Origin: Oscillospiraceae bacterium
GTDB taxonomy: Bacteria; Bacillota; Clostridia; Oscillospirales; Acutalibacteraceae
Assembly (NCBI GenBank): GCA_902796295.1
Contig: CADBOL010000271.1
Span: forward strand, 1-6,832
Direction: 5' to 3'
Length of the DNA stretch: 6,832 bases
Notes under the pieces: generated by a model
Told to the model about the DNA's origin: nothing
What the model saw: only the letters and a program-made list of their open reading frames with translations
Databases searched by the model: none
Position numbers and translations under genes: made by a program
Part shown: in pieces, positions 1 through 6,768 of the stretch
Layout: each line of letters starts with the position of its first letter
How positions within the stretch are numbered: the first letter of the stretch is position 1

Positions 1-7
1 GACCCTG

Positions 8-77
8 AATTATCAATTATCAATTATTAATTATTAATTCTCAATTGCACATTGCACATTGCTAATTACACATTATA
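8..77. repeat. AT-rich degenerate 7-bp tandem array, left block
   Basis: Ten consecutive heptamers in one phase, each beginning AATT or CATT: AATTATC twice, AATTATT twice, AATTCTC, AATTGCA, CATTGCA, CATTGCT, AATTACA and CATTATA. The stretch 42-75 is nearly repeated at 129-155 in the same orientation. The array is non-coding and begins 94 bases past the GTPase stop in the direction of transcription. No protein reading frame or promoter could be supported in it. Confidence 0.8.
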
Positions 78-84
78 ATAATCC

Positions 85-105
85 GGAGCGCGCTTGCGTG
101 CGACC
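85..105. other. GC-rich hairpin between the two heptamer arrays
   Basis: GCGCGC at 88-93 can pair with GCGTGC at 96-101 (one G-T pair), and GG at 85-86 with CC at 104-105 across a small bulge. The loop is only two bases unless the innermost pair opens. Read as plus-strand RNA the stem contains a G-U pair; read as minus-strand RNA the same position is an A-C mismatch. No T tract follows on either strand, so it is not a convincing intrinsic terminator. It is nevertheless the only candidate stem downstream of the operon, and it could slow polymerase or block exonucleases. Confidence 0.5.
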
Positions 106-108
106 ATT

Positions 109-175
109 AATTACTAATTACTAATTAACAATTGCACATTGCTAATTGCACATTAATTCCGCATTCCGCATTATT
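109..175. repeat. AT-rich degenerate 7-bp tandem array, right block, reaching into the GTPase stop codon
   Basis: Heptamers with the same AATT/CATT start run from 109: AATTACT twice, AATTAAC, AATTGCA, CATTGCT, AATTGCA. A 4-base phase slip (CATT at 151-154) follows, then AATTCCG, CATTCCG and CATTATT. The last unit covers the GTPase TAA stop (171-173) and the next two bases. The array and its partner at 8-77 account for nearly all of the 170-base gap left of the GTPase gene. Confidence 0.8.
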
Positions 176-2699
176 GCTTAAGGCTTTCAATAAACTCGCT
201 TATCTTCTCGCTTATCTCATCAACCTCATTCTCAAACTCCCTTGCCGACTGACGGAGCACTCCGAATCTGACCGCGGAGAGCTGGATGAGCCCGTCCGAT
301 GAGATGACGGTCACCTTGCTGTTTTTGCCTATTTCCCTGACGATTCTCTCAATATAGACATCACCGAGCTCACGCTCTTTTGTATAGACAACGTGGATGT
401 TGTTGTAGTCAAATCTTTCGCCCGCGCCGCCCCTGACTTTGTAGGCGTCAAACACAAGCATTACATTTATTTTGGTGAAAGCCGAGTAGTTGCAGAGGAT
501 ATCCATCAGCTTTTCTCTGGCCTTCTCAAGCGAATACTCCGCTATCTCCTTTAAATCGTCCCAGGCGAATATCACGTTGTAGCCGTCGACTATGACCCAT
601 CTGTCGCGCTCATTGAGCTCGACCTCTTTGTCATCCTTTGGCTTAATATGGTTTCTCTCCGGCCTGTAAAGGTCATATCTGACCTTGCCGAATTCCCGCT
701 CCATAATGGCCTTAAGCTCCTTGTCGTCAATGACAAGATTTCTGTGATTGACAGCGGGGCGGTATTCCTTACCTTTTTTGAGACAGCTTTCAAGGTGCAT
801 GTAATTCGGCACATCGCTCCACTTTACATTGAAGCCGGCGCCGTGCGCGCAGAATACCGAATCGGGAGTGTTCTCAATATCGCGTTCGGGATTGTAACCT
901 ATTGATTCTATTACTTCTTCGCTGTTGTGGCAGATATCGTAACCTGCGGGCAGGCACATGAGAGTACCCCTGCCGGATGTGTAGCCGGCAACCTCCGAGG
1001 CGTAGTCGGCGAATGTCGCGACAGGCGCTTTACCCCTTATCACGGCCATGTCTCCGCTCTCTCCGGGTGTGTCAAAGCTGCCGCCTCTGTATCTTATATC
1101 GTTTATGGCTCTGCCGAGCTGGTCATAGGGCACGGTCAGCGAAAAGCTGTACCAGGGCTCGAGCAATATGCTCTCTGCCTTCATAAGCCCCTGCCTTACG
1201 GCTCTGTAAGTCGCCTGCCTGAAATCTCCGCCCTCCGTGTGTTTCAGGTGGGCTCTGCCTGCGGCGAGCACTATTTTCGCGTCTGTGAGGGGAGAGCCCG
1301 TGAGCACTCCGGTGTGTTCTTTCTCGGCGAGATGTGTGAGAATGAGTCTCTGCCAGTTTCTGTCGAGCGTGTCTTCCCCGCATCTTGTTGAAAAGACAAG
1401 TCCGCTGCCTCTCGGCATCGGCTCTATAAGCACATGGACCTCGGCGTAATGCCTCAGTGGCTCATAGTGGCCGACACCCTCAACGGTGTCTTTAATTGTT
1501 TCTTTATACTGCACCATACCGCTGTCAACGGTGATGTCGATGCCGAATCTCTCCGCGATAACGGATTTCAGTATTTCGGCCTGGATTTTTCCCATCAGGC
1601 CGACCTGTATCTGCCGCAGGAATGAATTCCACTCAACTCTGAGCGAGGGCTCCTCCTCCTCAAGAATCCTGAGCTTCGGCAGGAATGTCTCGGGCTCGCA
1701 GTCTTCGGGCAGGGTTATTTTGAATTTCATCACAGGCTCGAGCACATTGCCGTCGGATTCCTCCTCAAAGCCGATTCCGTCGCCGCTCTGAATGAAATCA
1801 AGGCCTTCGAGCGCGCAGATTTCGCCCGCCCGCGCTTCCTCGGCCGTGACATATTTTGATCCTGTGTATATTCTTATCCTGTTGATTTTGGCTGTGCGGT
1901 TTCCCGATGAAACCGTGTCTTTTACGCGCAGACATCCGCCCGTCACTTTTACATGAGCAAGGCGGACCTCTTTATCGTGGGTTATCTTGAATACTCTCGC
2001 GCCCTGTATATCAGGATAGGTCTTCTCTTTGATATATTTGCAGATATCGTCGAGGAAGAAATCAACGCCCTCGTTTTTAAGACCCGAGCCGAAATAGCAG
2101 GGGAATATCTTTCTCATATAAATTAGATCCGATATTTCATCCCTGTCAAATTCCCCGCCGGCGAGGTAAGTCTCAAGCAGGCCTTCCGAGGTGACGGCGA
2201 TTCTTTCTTTTGTGACGGTTGATGAGAAATCATTGAAATTGACTATTGAATCAGAGAGCTCGGAGCTGAGCCCGCCCAGTATTTCATCCTCGCTCTTTCT
2301 CGCGTAATCCATCTTTGTCACGAAAATAAAAGCGGGGATGTTATAGAGCTTCAGCAGATTCCAGAGCGTCTTTGTGTGAGACTGCACTCCGTCTATGCCG
2401 CTTATTACAATCACGGCCATATCGCAGACTCTCAGGGTTCTTTCGGTCTCGCAGCTGAAATCCACGTGACCCGGTGTATCCAGGAGAGTGAACTCAACAT
2501 CGTTTCTCGTAAAAACGGCCTGAGAAGAAAAAATCGTAATGCCTCTCTCTTTTTCAAGGTAATCGGTATCAAGGGCAGTGTCGCCCGTGTCGACCCTGCC
2601 CTGTGAGCGCAGTGCGCCCGAAAGATATAGTATTGATTCCGCAAGAGTGGTTTTTCCCGCGTCAACATGAGCGAGAATACCGATTACCGTTTTTTTCAT
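171..2699 (-). CDS. Tet(M)/EF-G-like ribosomal GTPase fused to a C-terminal Rae1/YacP-type NYN ribonuclease domain
   Basis: Cytoplasmic translational GTPase, 842 aa. Seen: G1 AHVDAGKT at 10-17, G2 RGITI at 52-56 with T55, G3 DTPGH at 74-78, G4 as TKMD at 128-131 (usual NKxD) and G5 SGL near 205-207. Approximate domains: G 1-228, II 232-318, III 322-395, IV 396-512, V 513-590. Residues 591-640 carry a conserved-looking NTPDSVFCAHGAG motif, 641-698 are a charged linker, and 700-826 are an NYN nuclease domain. Tet(M) is about 639 aa, so roughly 200 aa are extra. Family knowledge: Tet(M)/Tet(O) bind near the A site and release tetracycline. Here the domain IV loop lacks the Tet(M) SPV residues, so resistance is uncertain. 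The start MKKTVIGILAHVDAGKTT fits the family N-terminus. The ATG overlaps the upstream stop as ATGA and has no clear Shine-Dalgarno, implying translational coupling. The stop is TAA, inside a repeat. Inferred role: clearing ribosomes or cutting A-site mRNA. Confidence 0.9.
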   Translation of the reverse strand: MKKTVIGILAHVDAGKTTLAESILYLSGALRSQGRVDTGDTALDTDYLEKERGITIFSSQAVFTRNDVEFTLLDTPGHVDFSCETERTLRVCDMAVIVISGIDGVQSHTKTLWNLLKLYNIPAFIFVTKMDYARKSEDEILGGLSSELSDSIVNFNDFSSTVTKERIAVTSEGLLETYLAGGEFDRDEISDLIYMRKIFPCYFGSGLKNEGVDFFLDDICKYIKEKTYPDIQGARVFKITHDKEVRLAHVKVTGGCLRVKDTVSSGNRTAKINRIRIYTGSKYVTAEEARAGEICALEGLDFIQSGDGIGFEEESDGNVLEPVMKFKITLPEDCEPETFLPKLRILEEEEPSLRVEWNSFLRQIQVGLMGKIQAEILKSVIAERFGIDITVDSGMVQYKETIKDTVEGVGHYEPLRHYAEVHVLIEPMPRGSGLVFSTRCGEDTLDRNWQRLILTHLAEKEHTGVLTGSPLTDAKIVLAAGRAHLKHTEGGDFRQATYRAVRQGLMKAESILLEPWYSFSLTVPYDQLGRAINDIRYRGGSFDTPGESGDMAVIRGKAPVATFADYASEVAGYTSGRGTLMCLPAGYDICHNSEEVIESIGYNPERDIENTPDSVFCAHGAGFNVKWSDVPNYMHLESCLKKGKEYRPAVNHRNLVIDDKELKAIMEREFGKVRYDLYRPERNHIKPKDDKEVELNERDRWVIVDGYNVIFAWDDLKEIAEYSLEKAREKLMDILCNYSAFTKINVMLVFDAYKVRGGAGERFDYNNIHVVYTKERELGDVYIERIVREIGKNSKVTVISSDGLIQLSAVRFGVLRQSAREFENEVDEISEKISEFIESLKQ
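222..602 (-). other. NYN (YacP/Rae1-like) endoribonuclease domain within the GTPase gene
   Basis: Residues 700-826 of the 842-aa GTPase. The domain opens with WVIVDGYNVIFAWDDLKEIA, close to the start of B. subtilis YacP (LLVDGYNMIGAWPQLKDL, recalled from memory). It continues with VMLVFDAYKVRGG, VVYTKERELGDVYIERI, VTVISSDGLIQ and GVLRQSAREFENEV, each with a counterpart in YacP in the same order. Acidic residues suited to metal-dependent catalysis are D705, D751, D780 and D802. D705 and D780 align with the two aspartates I recall as essential in Rae1 (D7 and D81). The domain looks intact and therefore potentially active. YacP/Rae1 is normally a free-standing protein of about 170 aa. Confidence 0.88.
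2696..2699 (-). other. ATGA stop/start overlap coupling glycoside hydrolase and GTPase genes
   Basis: The TGA stop of the 1031-aa hydrolase (2698-2696) shares bases with the ATG of the GTPase (2699-2697). The bases just upstream on the minus strand (ACGGTAAATACAAATAA) contain no good Shine-Dalgarno match. Ribosomes finishing the hydrolase are therefore probably the main source of initiation on the GTPase. This also argues against a separate inducible leader of the kind that precedes tet(M). Confidence 0.85.
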
Positions 2700-5600
2700 T
2701 TATTTGTATTTACCGTATTGCAGATTCTCGGAGCTGTCAGGATTCCCGTCGGTCTCAGTTTATACTCATAGCTCCAGCAGTCACCCTCGGTCCTCCAGGC
2801 GTTCGGTCCGTGCCAGCTGAACGCGGTATCGGAGAGATGTATCGGGCCGAAAGTATTGTATCTGTGGATATAGAGTGTCATTTCAACGTCTTTTTCACTG
2901 TCATCGGCGGTTTCAACATGCAGAGTATAAGGCGGATAGATTATGCTGCCTGCATCTCTGCCGTCAACTCTGACATCTATCAGAGCGCCTCTGTAATGAT
3001 TGGCGGCGATTATAAGCTTTCCGTTTACGGGCTTTGCTTTGAATCTGTAAGTCACGTTTCCGCCGTAGAAGGGGAATCCCTGAGATGTAAGATCGCCGAA
3101 GCAGATTTTTTCGGGATAGCTGGTTATTACGGCTTTTCTGCCGGATATCTTAACACCGAATCTGCCGAGTATAAACATATTTTCCGTGTTTGTTCTCTCA
3201 CCGAGAGGAAGAGTCACGGTCAAAGTGTTTGTGCCTTTTCTTATTACGGGTAGATTTACCCTGAATATCTTTATGTCGATATAATTTCCGGTGACTGTGT
3301 TATCAACTTTTTCACCGTTAAAGAGGATCTGAGCCTTATCCGGGTCCTCAAGTGCAAGAGAAGCTCCGCTGTATTCGATTTCGCTTTCGAAAGTGAATCT
3401 GAGCGTGAGTGAGTGCTCCGACTTGACCTCTCCTACCGCCCAGGGCTGAACTATCGCACCGCCTCTTTTGCGAAGACCTGTTTCCTCGCGTGCGATATTG
3501 TCGAGACGGAGTATCTCCTCTTTCGCTCTGAATTCTCCGCCGTCAACAGAGAATTCGGCCGTATCGAGCACAAATACATTTTCTTCGCTCAGCTCAAAAG
3601 AATCGCATTCTTCGATATATTCCGCGTTATCCGTATCGATATTTTCGCAGAGCGTCTTTGTTTCTTTTTTGCCGGGAGCAAGTCTGAAAAGAAGGGAGTT
3701 ATAATCATAGAGACGGTATTTTATAACCGTATTGCCGCCGGAGTATGAAACATCGGCGCTTGTGACTTCACCCGTCTGAGTATCCCAGAGCTCACAGATA
3801 TATTCGCCTTTTACAGTTACGGCTATATCTTTGAATCTTGAAATATCCTTGTTGAAGGGTTCATTGTTTTTACAGATGAAGAGCCATCTGCAGTCTCCGT
3901 CTTCTCTGAGCTGATAAAAATGATCATATGAGAGAGTGCCGTCTGCGTTTCTTATTGTGAGAGTGCGGTAATCCTCAAGAGTGCGCAGAAGCTCTCCTCT
4001 TGTAAATCCGATTTTATCGCTTATTTCAAACAGATTTTTTGCTTCCTCGGAAGGTACGGCGTCAACAAATCCGGGTGCTGTACCCATAAAAATGAGTTTA
4101 CCGCCTGCGTTTCTGAATGCGCCGAGTTTTTCAATCGTGGTTTTTCTGAGTGTTTCACAGCCGGGCACAACTACCGCGTCATACTCCATCTCTCCGACTT
4201 TAAGCGGAGCGCCCGCTTTATCATTGAGAGAGGGCAGCAGTGCTTCGGATATGAAATCAAAATCTATCGATCCCTCAAGAAGCCAGTCTGTAACCGAGAA
4301 AAACTGCTCCTCAAGCTTTGTTCTCGCGATTTCGGTCTTGTCATTCGGTCCGTATTCGAGCCAGAAGCTTTCAACGGGATGAATGACGCCGACTCTGACA
4401 ACGGGTTTACCGCGTGTGAGAGCGGTATTGAGGCGGGCGAAATGGTCTTCTATAAGATTATATTTTTTGCACCAGGGTGACTGATAGCTGATTGAGGCGG
4501 GATAATCTCTCTTTGCCTCTCCCTTCATAGCGTACCAGCTAAGGTGAGGAACCCTGACAGTAACGCCGAGCGCCGCCTGCCAGTCTCCGGAATACTTGTA
4601 AATCCTGAAATCACAGTCCCACCCCGTGACACCGTAGAGCTCGGAGAGCATGCCCTCCTTGCCGTATTGATGCACCGCCGACTGACACTGTTTTGCTGTT
4701 GTGAATTCTCTTGAATTGCAGAGAAGGTCTATGCCGGGAATCCCGAAACCCGGGTATGAACGCATTGCTTCTCCCACGGAGTGAGTCTGGCTCTCGAGAG
4801 AGCATTCCTCCATCATGTGGCCGGTCAGGGCTATACCGTGCTCATCGCACCATGCGCCTATCTGCTGCGAAAAAGCGCCTGCAAAAAGCTCGGTAATTAT
4901 CTCGTGATAGTAATACCTGTGAGGAGAAGGATTGTTATCGGGAAGCTGCCATATTATTTCGGGCAGATGCTCAAACACATCGCAGCCGTATTTCTCCAGA
5001 TAAACATCCGGGAGTCTGTCGGTCCACGGCATTTCTATTTCGACATTCGTATCGGTTGAGTTCGTCAGCTTCTGCTTCCTGCTGACCTGGGGCTCATCGG
5101 TGAAGATAGCGGGTATGGTTTTGCCGAATTCCCTGCCGGATTTCTCATAGTATTTTTCGTGGGTGACCTCGATGAATTTTTTTACCGCTTCGGGATTGAG
5201 CGTGTCAAGGTAAGCCTGGTTGTTGTGCCAGGTATTGTCCGGTTCGACAAAGCGGAGCAGATACCATTTTGTTCCCTTTACGGGAGCATCTTTATCAACT
5301 CTCTGCTGAGATACAAGATATCCGTCTCCGTCAAGCACGATATCATAGCAGGCGAGGAGTCTTATATCATCCTCATCATATGAGCCGCCGTTTTTCCTGT
5401 ATTCATTAACCGTTTTTTCACAGTCGGCGGTGAAGGTGATATATCTCTGCCTGTATTTATGATCTTTTGTTACAATTCCGCCGGCTCCGCCCGATGGCCA
5501 CCTGTCTTCGTCATAGAGCCAGGCGAGCATTTCTTCGCTCTTTGCCTTCTCAACACAGGAATCTGTGAGCTCCAGATATTCACTGCCCATATACTCGTTT

Positions 5601-5791
5601 TCGAGACCTGTGCGCACATGCATGTGAAATCCGCCCAGACCCATTTCTTTGAATACATCTATCTGGCGGCTCAGCTCATCCTTTTCGAGATAACTGTTCC
5701 ACGCCCAGAAAGGGGTGCCTCTGTATTCGCATGTCGGATTTCTGAAGAGCTCACGGCTGAGCTCTTTTTCCGAATTCTTTTTATAAAGCAT
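2696..5791 (-). CDS. GH106-like glycoside hydrolase, cytoplasmic
   Basis: 1031-aa predicted glycoside hydrolase of the alpha-L-rhamnosidase (GH106)-like group. Seen: PFWAWNSYLEKDELSRQI at 27-44, GLGGFHMHVRTGLE at 51-64 and WLYDEDRWPSGGAGG at 91-105, the typical N-terminal barrel signature of this group. These are followed by FTDEP at 230-234, GHMMEE at 324-329 and LSELYGVTGWD at 382-392. E233 and E384 are candidate catalytic acids, by motif position only. Residues ~464-575 look like an alpha/beta, amidotransferase-like fold (VVRVGVIHPVES; YDAVVVPGCETL; GGKLIFMG). Residues ~770-1015 are beta-rich, with two GH2-like sugar-binding jelly-roll stretches (QILFNGEKVDN; IDVRVDGRDAG), and the end LRPTGIL resembles other family members. 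There is no signal peptide or membrane segment, so it probably acts on imported oligosaccharides. The start is supported by GAGAGGG 7 nt upstream. The substrate is not readable; rhamnosides are a guess from family. Confidence 0.85.
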   Translation of the reverse strand: MLYKKNSEKELSRELFRNPTCEYRGTPFWAWNSYLEKDELSRQIDVFKEMGLGGFHMHVRTGLENEYMGSEYLELTDSCVEKAKSEEMLAWLYDEDRWPSGGAGGIVTKDHKYRQRYITFTADCEKTVNEYRKNGGSYDEDDIRLLACYDIVLDGDGYLVSQQRVDKDAPVKGTKWYLLRFVEPDNTWHNNQAYLDTLNPEAVKKFIEVTHEKYYEKSGREFGKTIPAIFTDEPQVSRKQKLTNSTDTNVEIEMPWTDRLPDVYLEKYGCDVFEHLPEIIWQLPDNNPSPHRYYYHEIITELFAGAFSQQIGAWCDEHGIALTGHMMEECSLESQTHSVGEAMRSYPGFGIPGIDLLCNSREFTTAKQCQSAVHQYGKEGMLSELYGVTGWDCDFRIYKYSGDWQAALGVTVRVPHLSWYAMKGEAKRDYPASISYQSPWCKKYNLIEDHFARLNTALTRGKPVVRVGVIHPVESFWLEYGPNDKTEIARTKLEEQFFSVTDWLLEGSIDFDFISEALLPSLNDKAGAPLKVGEMEYDAVVVPGCETLRKTTIEKLGAFRNAGGKLIFMGTAPGFVDAVPSEEAKNLFEISDKIGFTRGELLRTLEDYRTLTIRNADGTLSYDHFYQLREDGDCRWLFICKNNEPFNKDISRFKDIAVTVKGEYICELWDTQTGEVTSADVSYSGGNTVIKYRLYDYNSLLFRLAPGKKETKTLCENIDTDNAEYIEECDSFELSEENVFVLDTAEFSVDGGEFRAKEEILRLDNIAREETGLRKRGGAIVQPWAVGEVKSEHSLTLRFTFESEIEYSGASLALEDPDKAQILFNGEKVDNTVTGNYIDIKIFRVNLPVIRKGTNTLTVTLPLGERTNTENMFILGRFGVKISGRKAVITSYPEKICFGDLTSQGFPFYGGNVTYRFKAKPVNGKLIIAANHYRGALIDVRVDGRDAGSIIYPPYTLHVETADDSEKDVEMTLYIHRYNTFGPIHLSDTAFSWHGPNAWRTEGDCWSYEYKLRPTGILTAPRICNTVNTNK

Positions 5792-5798
5792 TTATTAT

Positions 5799-5805
5799 CC
5801 CTCTC
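5799..5805 (-). promoter_or_regulatory. Ribosome binding site of the glycoside hydrolase, overlapping the lipoprotein stop
   Basis: On the minus strand GAGAGGG lies 7 nt before the ATG at 5791. Its first bases fall within the TGA stop of the lipoprotein gene (5806-5804). Only 12 nt separate the two genes, so the site fixes the hydrolase start and indicates a shared transcript. Confidence 0.75.
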
Positions 5806-6760
5806 AATATTTGAATGAAGAGTATTCCACATCAATATTGCAGTCTGTTGTCGCCCGGGAGACTTTAGCTATTGAGTATTTGATATTTGTCATGACCGCG
5901 TGCATCCTCATTGTATGTTTCAGCGAAACGAAGGTGTTGTCGCTGACATTGATTCTCGCAGTGATGACCGCCTTTGTTGTGTTGACAGTGATTCCCTCAA
6001 CTTTGGCGCCGCCCTCGTCAAGGCCCTTCCTGATTTCATTCACGTCTTTATAATCCTTTGTGAATCTTCCGAGAGCGCTGCTTGATTTGAGAGGATTGGT
6101 TTCATTCTTTACGGTTATCGTGACATCATAGTATTTTTTATCTGCCGAAAGAGTGCAGGTGGCCGAGGTGACGTCGTTTGCCGAGAGTTTGCTGACAACG
6201 AGTGATTCGCCGTCAAATTTCCCCTTTGGATTGTTGACGGTTGTCTTGCCTTCGCCGAGGAAATCGCCTACTGCGCCGCGAACGGCGCCGATATTGCCGA
6301 GAGCGCCCATCTGAAGATTCTGAAGAGCCGTGTTTTTGGTCTTGGTATAACCGGGCTTTGATGAGGCGGCTTTCTGAGTGGCGGAGTTATACAGCTCGAC
6401 TATATCTGCCTTTGATGTCGGAGCGGTAACCTCGGGCTTTGTTGTTTCTGTTGTCGTCTTCTTCTCAGTCGTTGTCTCTTTTTTAGTCGTTGTCGTCTCG
6501 GTGGTAGTTTCCGTTGTAGTTTCGGTAGTTGTTTCCGTGGTGGTTTCGGTGGTGGTTTCGGTTGTCGCTTCCGTGGCTGCTGTCGTTTCGGTTGCCGGCT
6601 GTTCGGGTGTTGCGGCTGAAGTTTCTGTTTCCTTTGTCGTTTCGGTTACTGTTTCGCTTTGGGTTTCGGATACGGTGGTTGCCGGCTCTTTATCTGAGCC
6701 GCACGATGCAAATGATAAAGCTAAAAGCATACATAATAATATCGCGGCTATTTTTTTCAT
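5804..6760 (-). CDS. Secreted lipoprotein of unknown function with Thr/Glu-rich spacer
   Basis: 318 aa; function not recognised. Seen: a lipoprotein signal peptide (MKK, hydrophobic stretch to residue 17, then FASC with the lipidated Cys at position 20). The -3 residue is Phe rather than the usual Leu, a mild departure from the lipobox. Residues ~21-110 are a low-complexity Thr/Glu/Ala/Lys spacer with a TTTE tetrapeptide array, probably carrying the folded part away from the membrane through the wall. From ~115 there is a likely helix (ADIVELYNSATQKAASS), then a mixed region with KPGYTKTKN and alternating beta strands to the C-terminus (for example YYDVTITVKN and AVITARINVSD). Two cysteines, C202 and C307, could form a disulfide. 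Similar lipoproteins with acidic Thr-rich spacers are common in gut Clostridia. Start choice is supported by AAGGAGAG 8 nt upstream and by the signal peptide. It is the first gene of the apparent operon. Location is confident; role unknown. Confidence 0.9.
   Translation of the reverse strand: MKKIAAILLCMLLALSFASCGSDKEPATTVSETQSETVTETTKETETSAATPEQPATETTAATEATTETTTETTTETTTETTTETTTETTTTKKETTTEKKTTTETTKPEVTAPTSKADIVELYNSATQKAASSKPGYTKTKNTALQNLQMGALGNIGAVRGAVGDFLGEGKTTVNNPKGKFDGESLVVSKLSANDVTSATCTLSADKKYYDVTITVKNETNPLKSSSALGRFTKDYKDVNEIRKGLDEGGAKVEGITVNTTKAVITARINVSDNTFVSLKHTMRMHAVMTNIKYSIAKVSRATTDCNIDVEYSSFKY
6488..6571 (-). repeat. In-frame 12-bp tandem repeat encoding TTTE units
   Basis: Residues 64-91 of the lipoprotein have Glu at positions 64, 68, 72, 76, 80, 84 and 88, with Thr between them (first units AT-rich variants). 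The DNA period is 12 bp; third positions vary among copies (ACG, ACC, ACA, ACT for Thr), so the array is older than a fresh slippage event. It forms the core of the extended surface spacer and could vary in length between strains. Confidence 0.88.
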
Positions 6761-6768
6761 GGGGTTAT

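Noticed and set aside
85..105. Intrinsic terminator for the operon
   Set aside because: The stem has a mismatch on the transcribed strand and is followed by GGATTATTATAATG rather than a run of T, so it was kept only as a hairpin.
85..105. Insertion sequence or MITE with terminal inverted repeats around the hairpin
   Set aside because: The two flanking arrays are direct repeats in the same orientation, and no terminal inverted repeats or target duplication could be identified.
8..175. CRISPR array or origin iterons
   Set aside because: Units are 7 bp with no spacers, and there is no cas or replication initiator gene nearby; the period and degeneracy fit a simple tandem repeat.
927..1391. 154-residue plus-strand open frame inside the GTPase gene
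   Set aside because: It is a shadow of domains IV-V, whose minus-strand translation aligns with Tet(M); its own sequence is unlike any family I know.
171..2699. Calling the GTPase a tet(M)/tet(W)-type tetracycline resistance gene
   Set aside because: Overall similarity is clear, but the drug-displacing loop differs, a nuclease domain is fused, and there is no tet(M)-like attenuator leader or mobile-element context in the window.
2603..3253. 216-residue plus-strand open frame spanning the GTPase/hydrolase junction
   Set aside because: It runs antisense across the ends of two well-supported genes, has no recognisable domain, and has no ribosome binding site that I could see.
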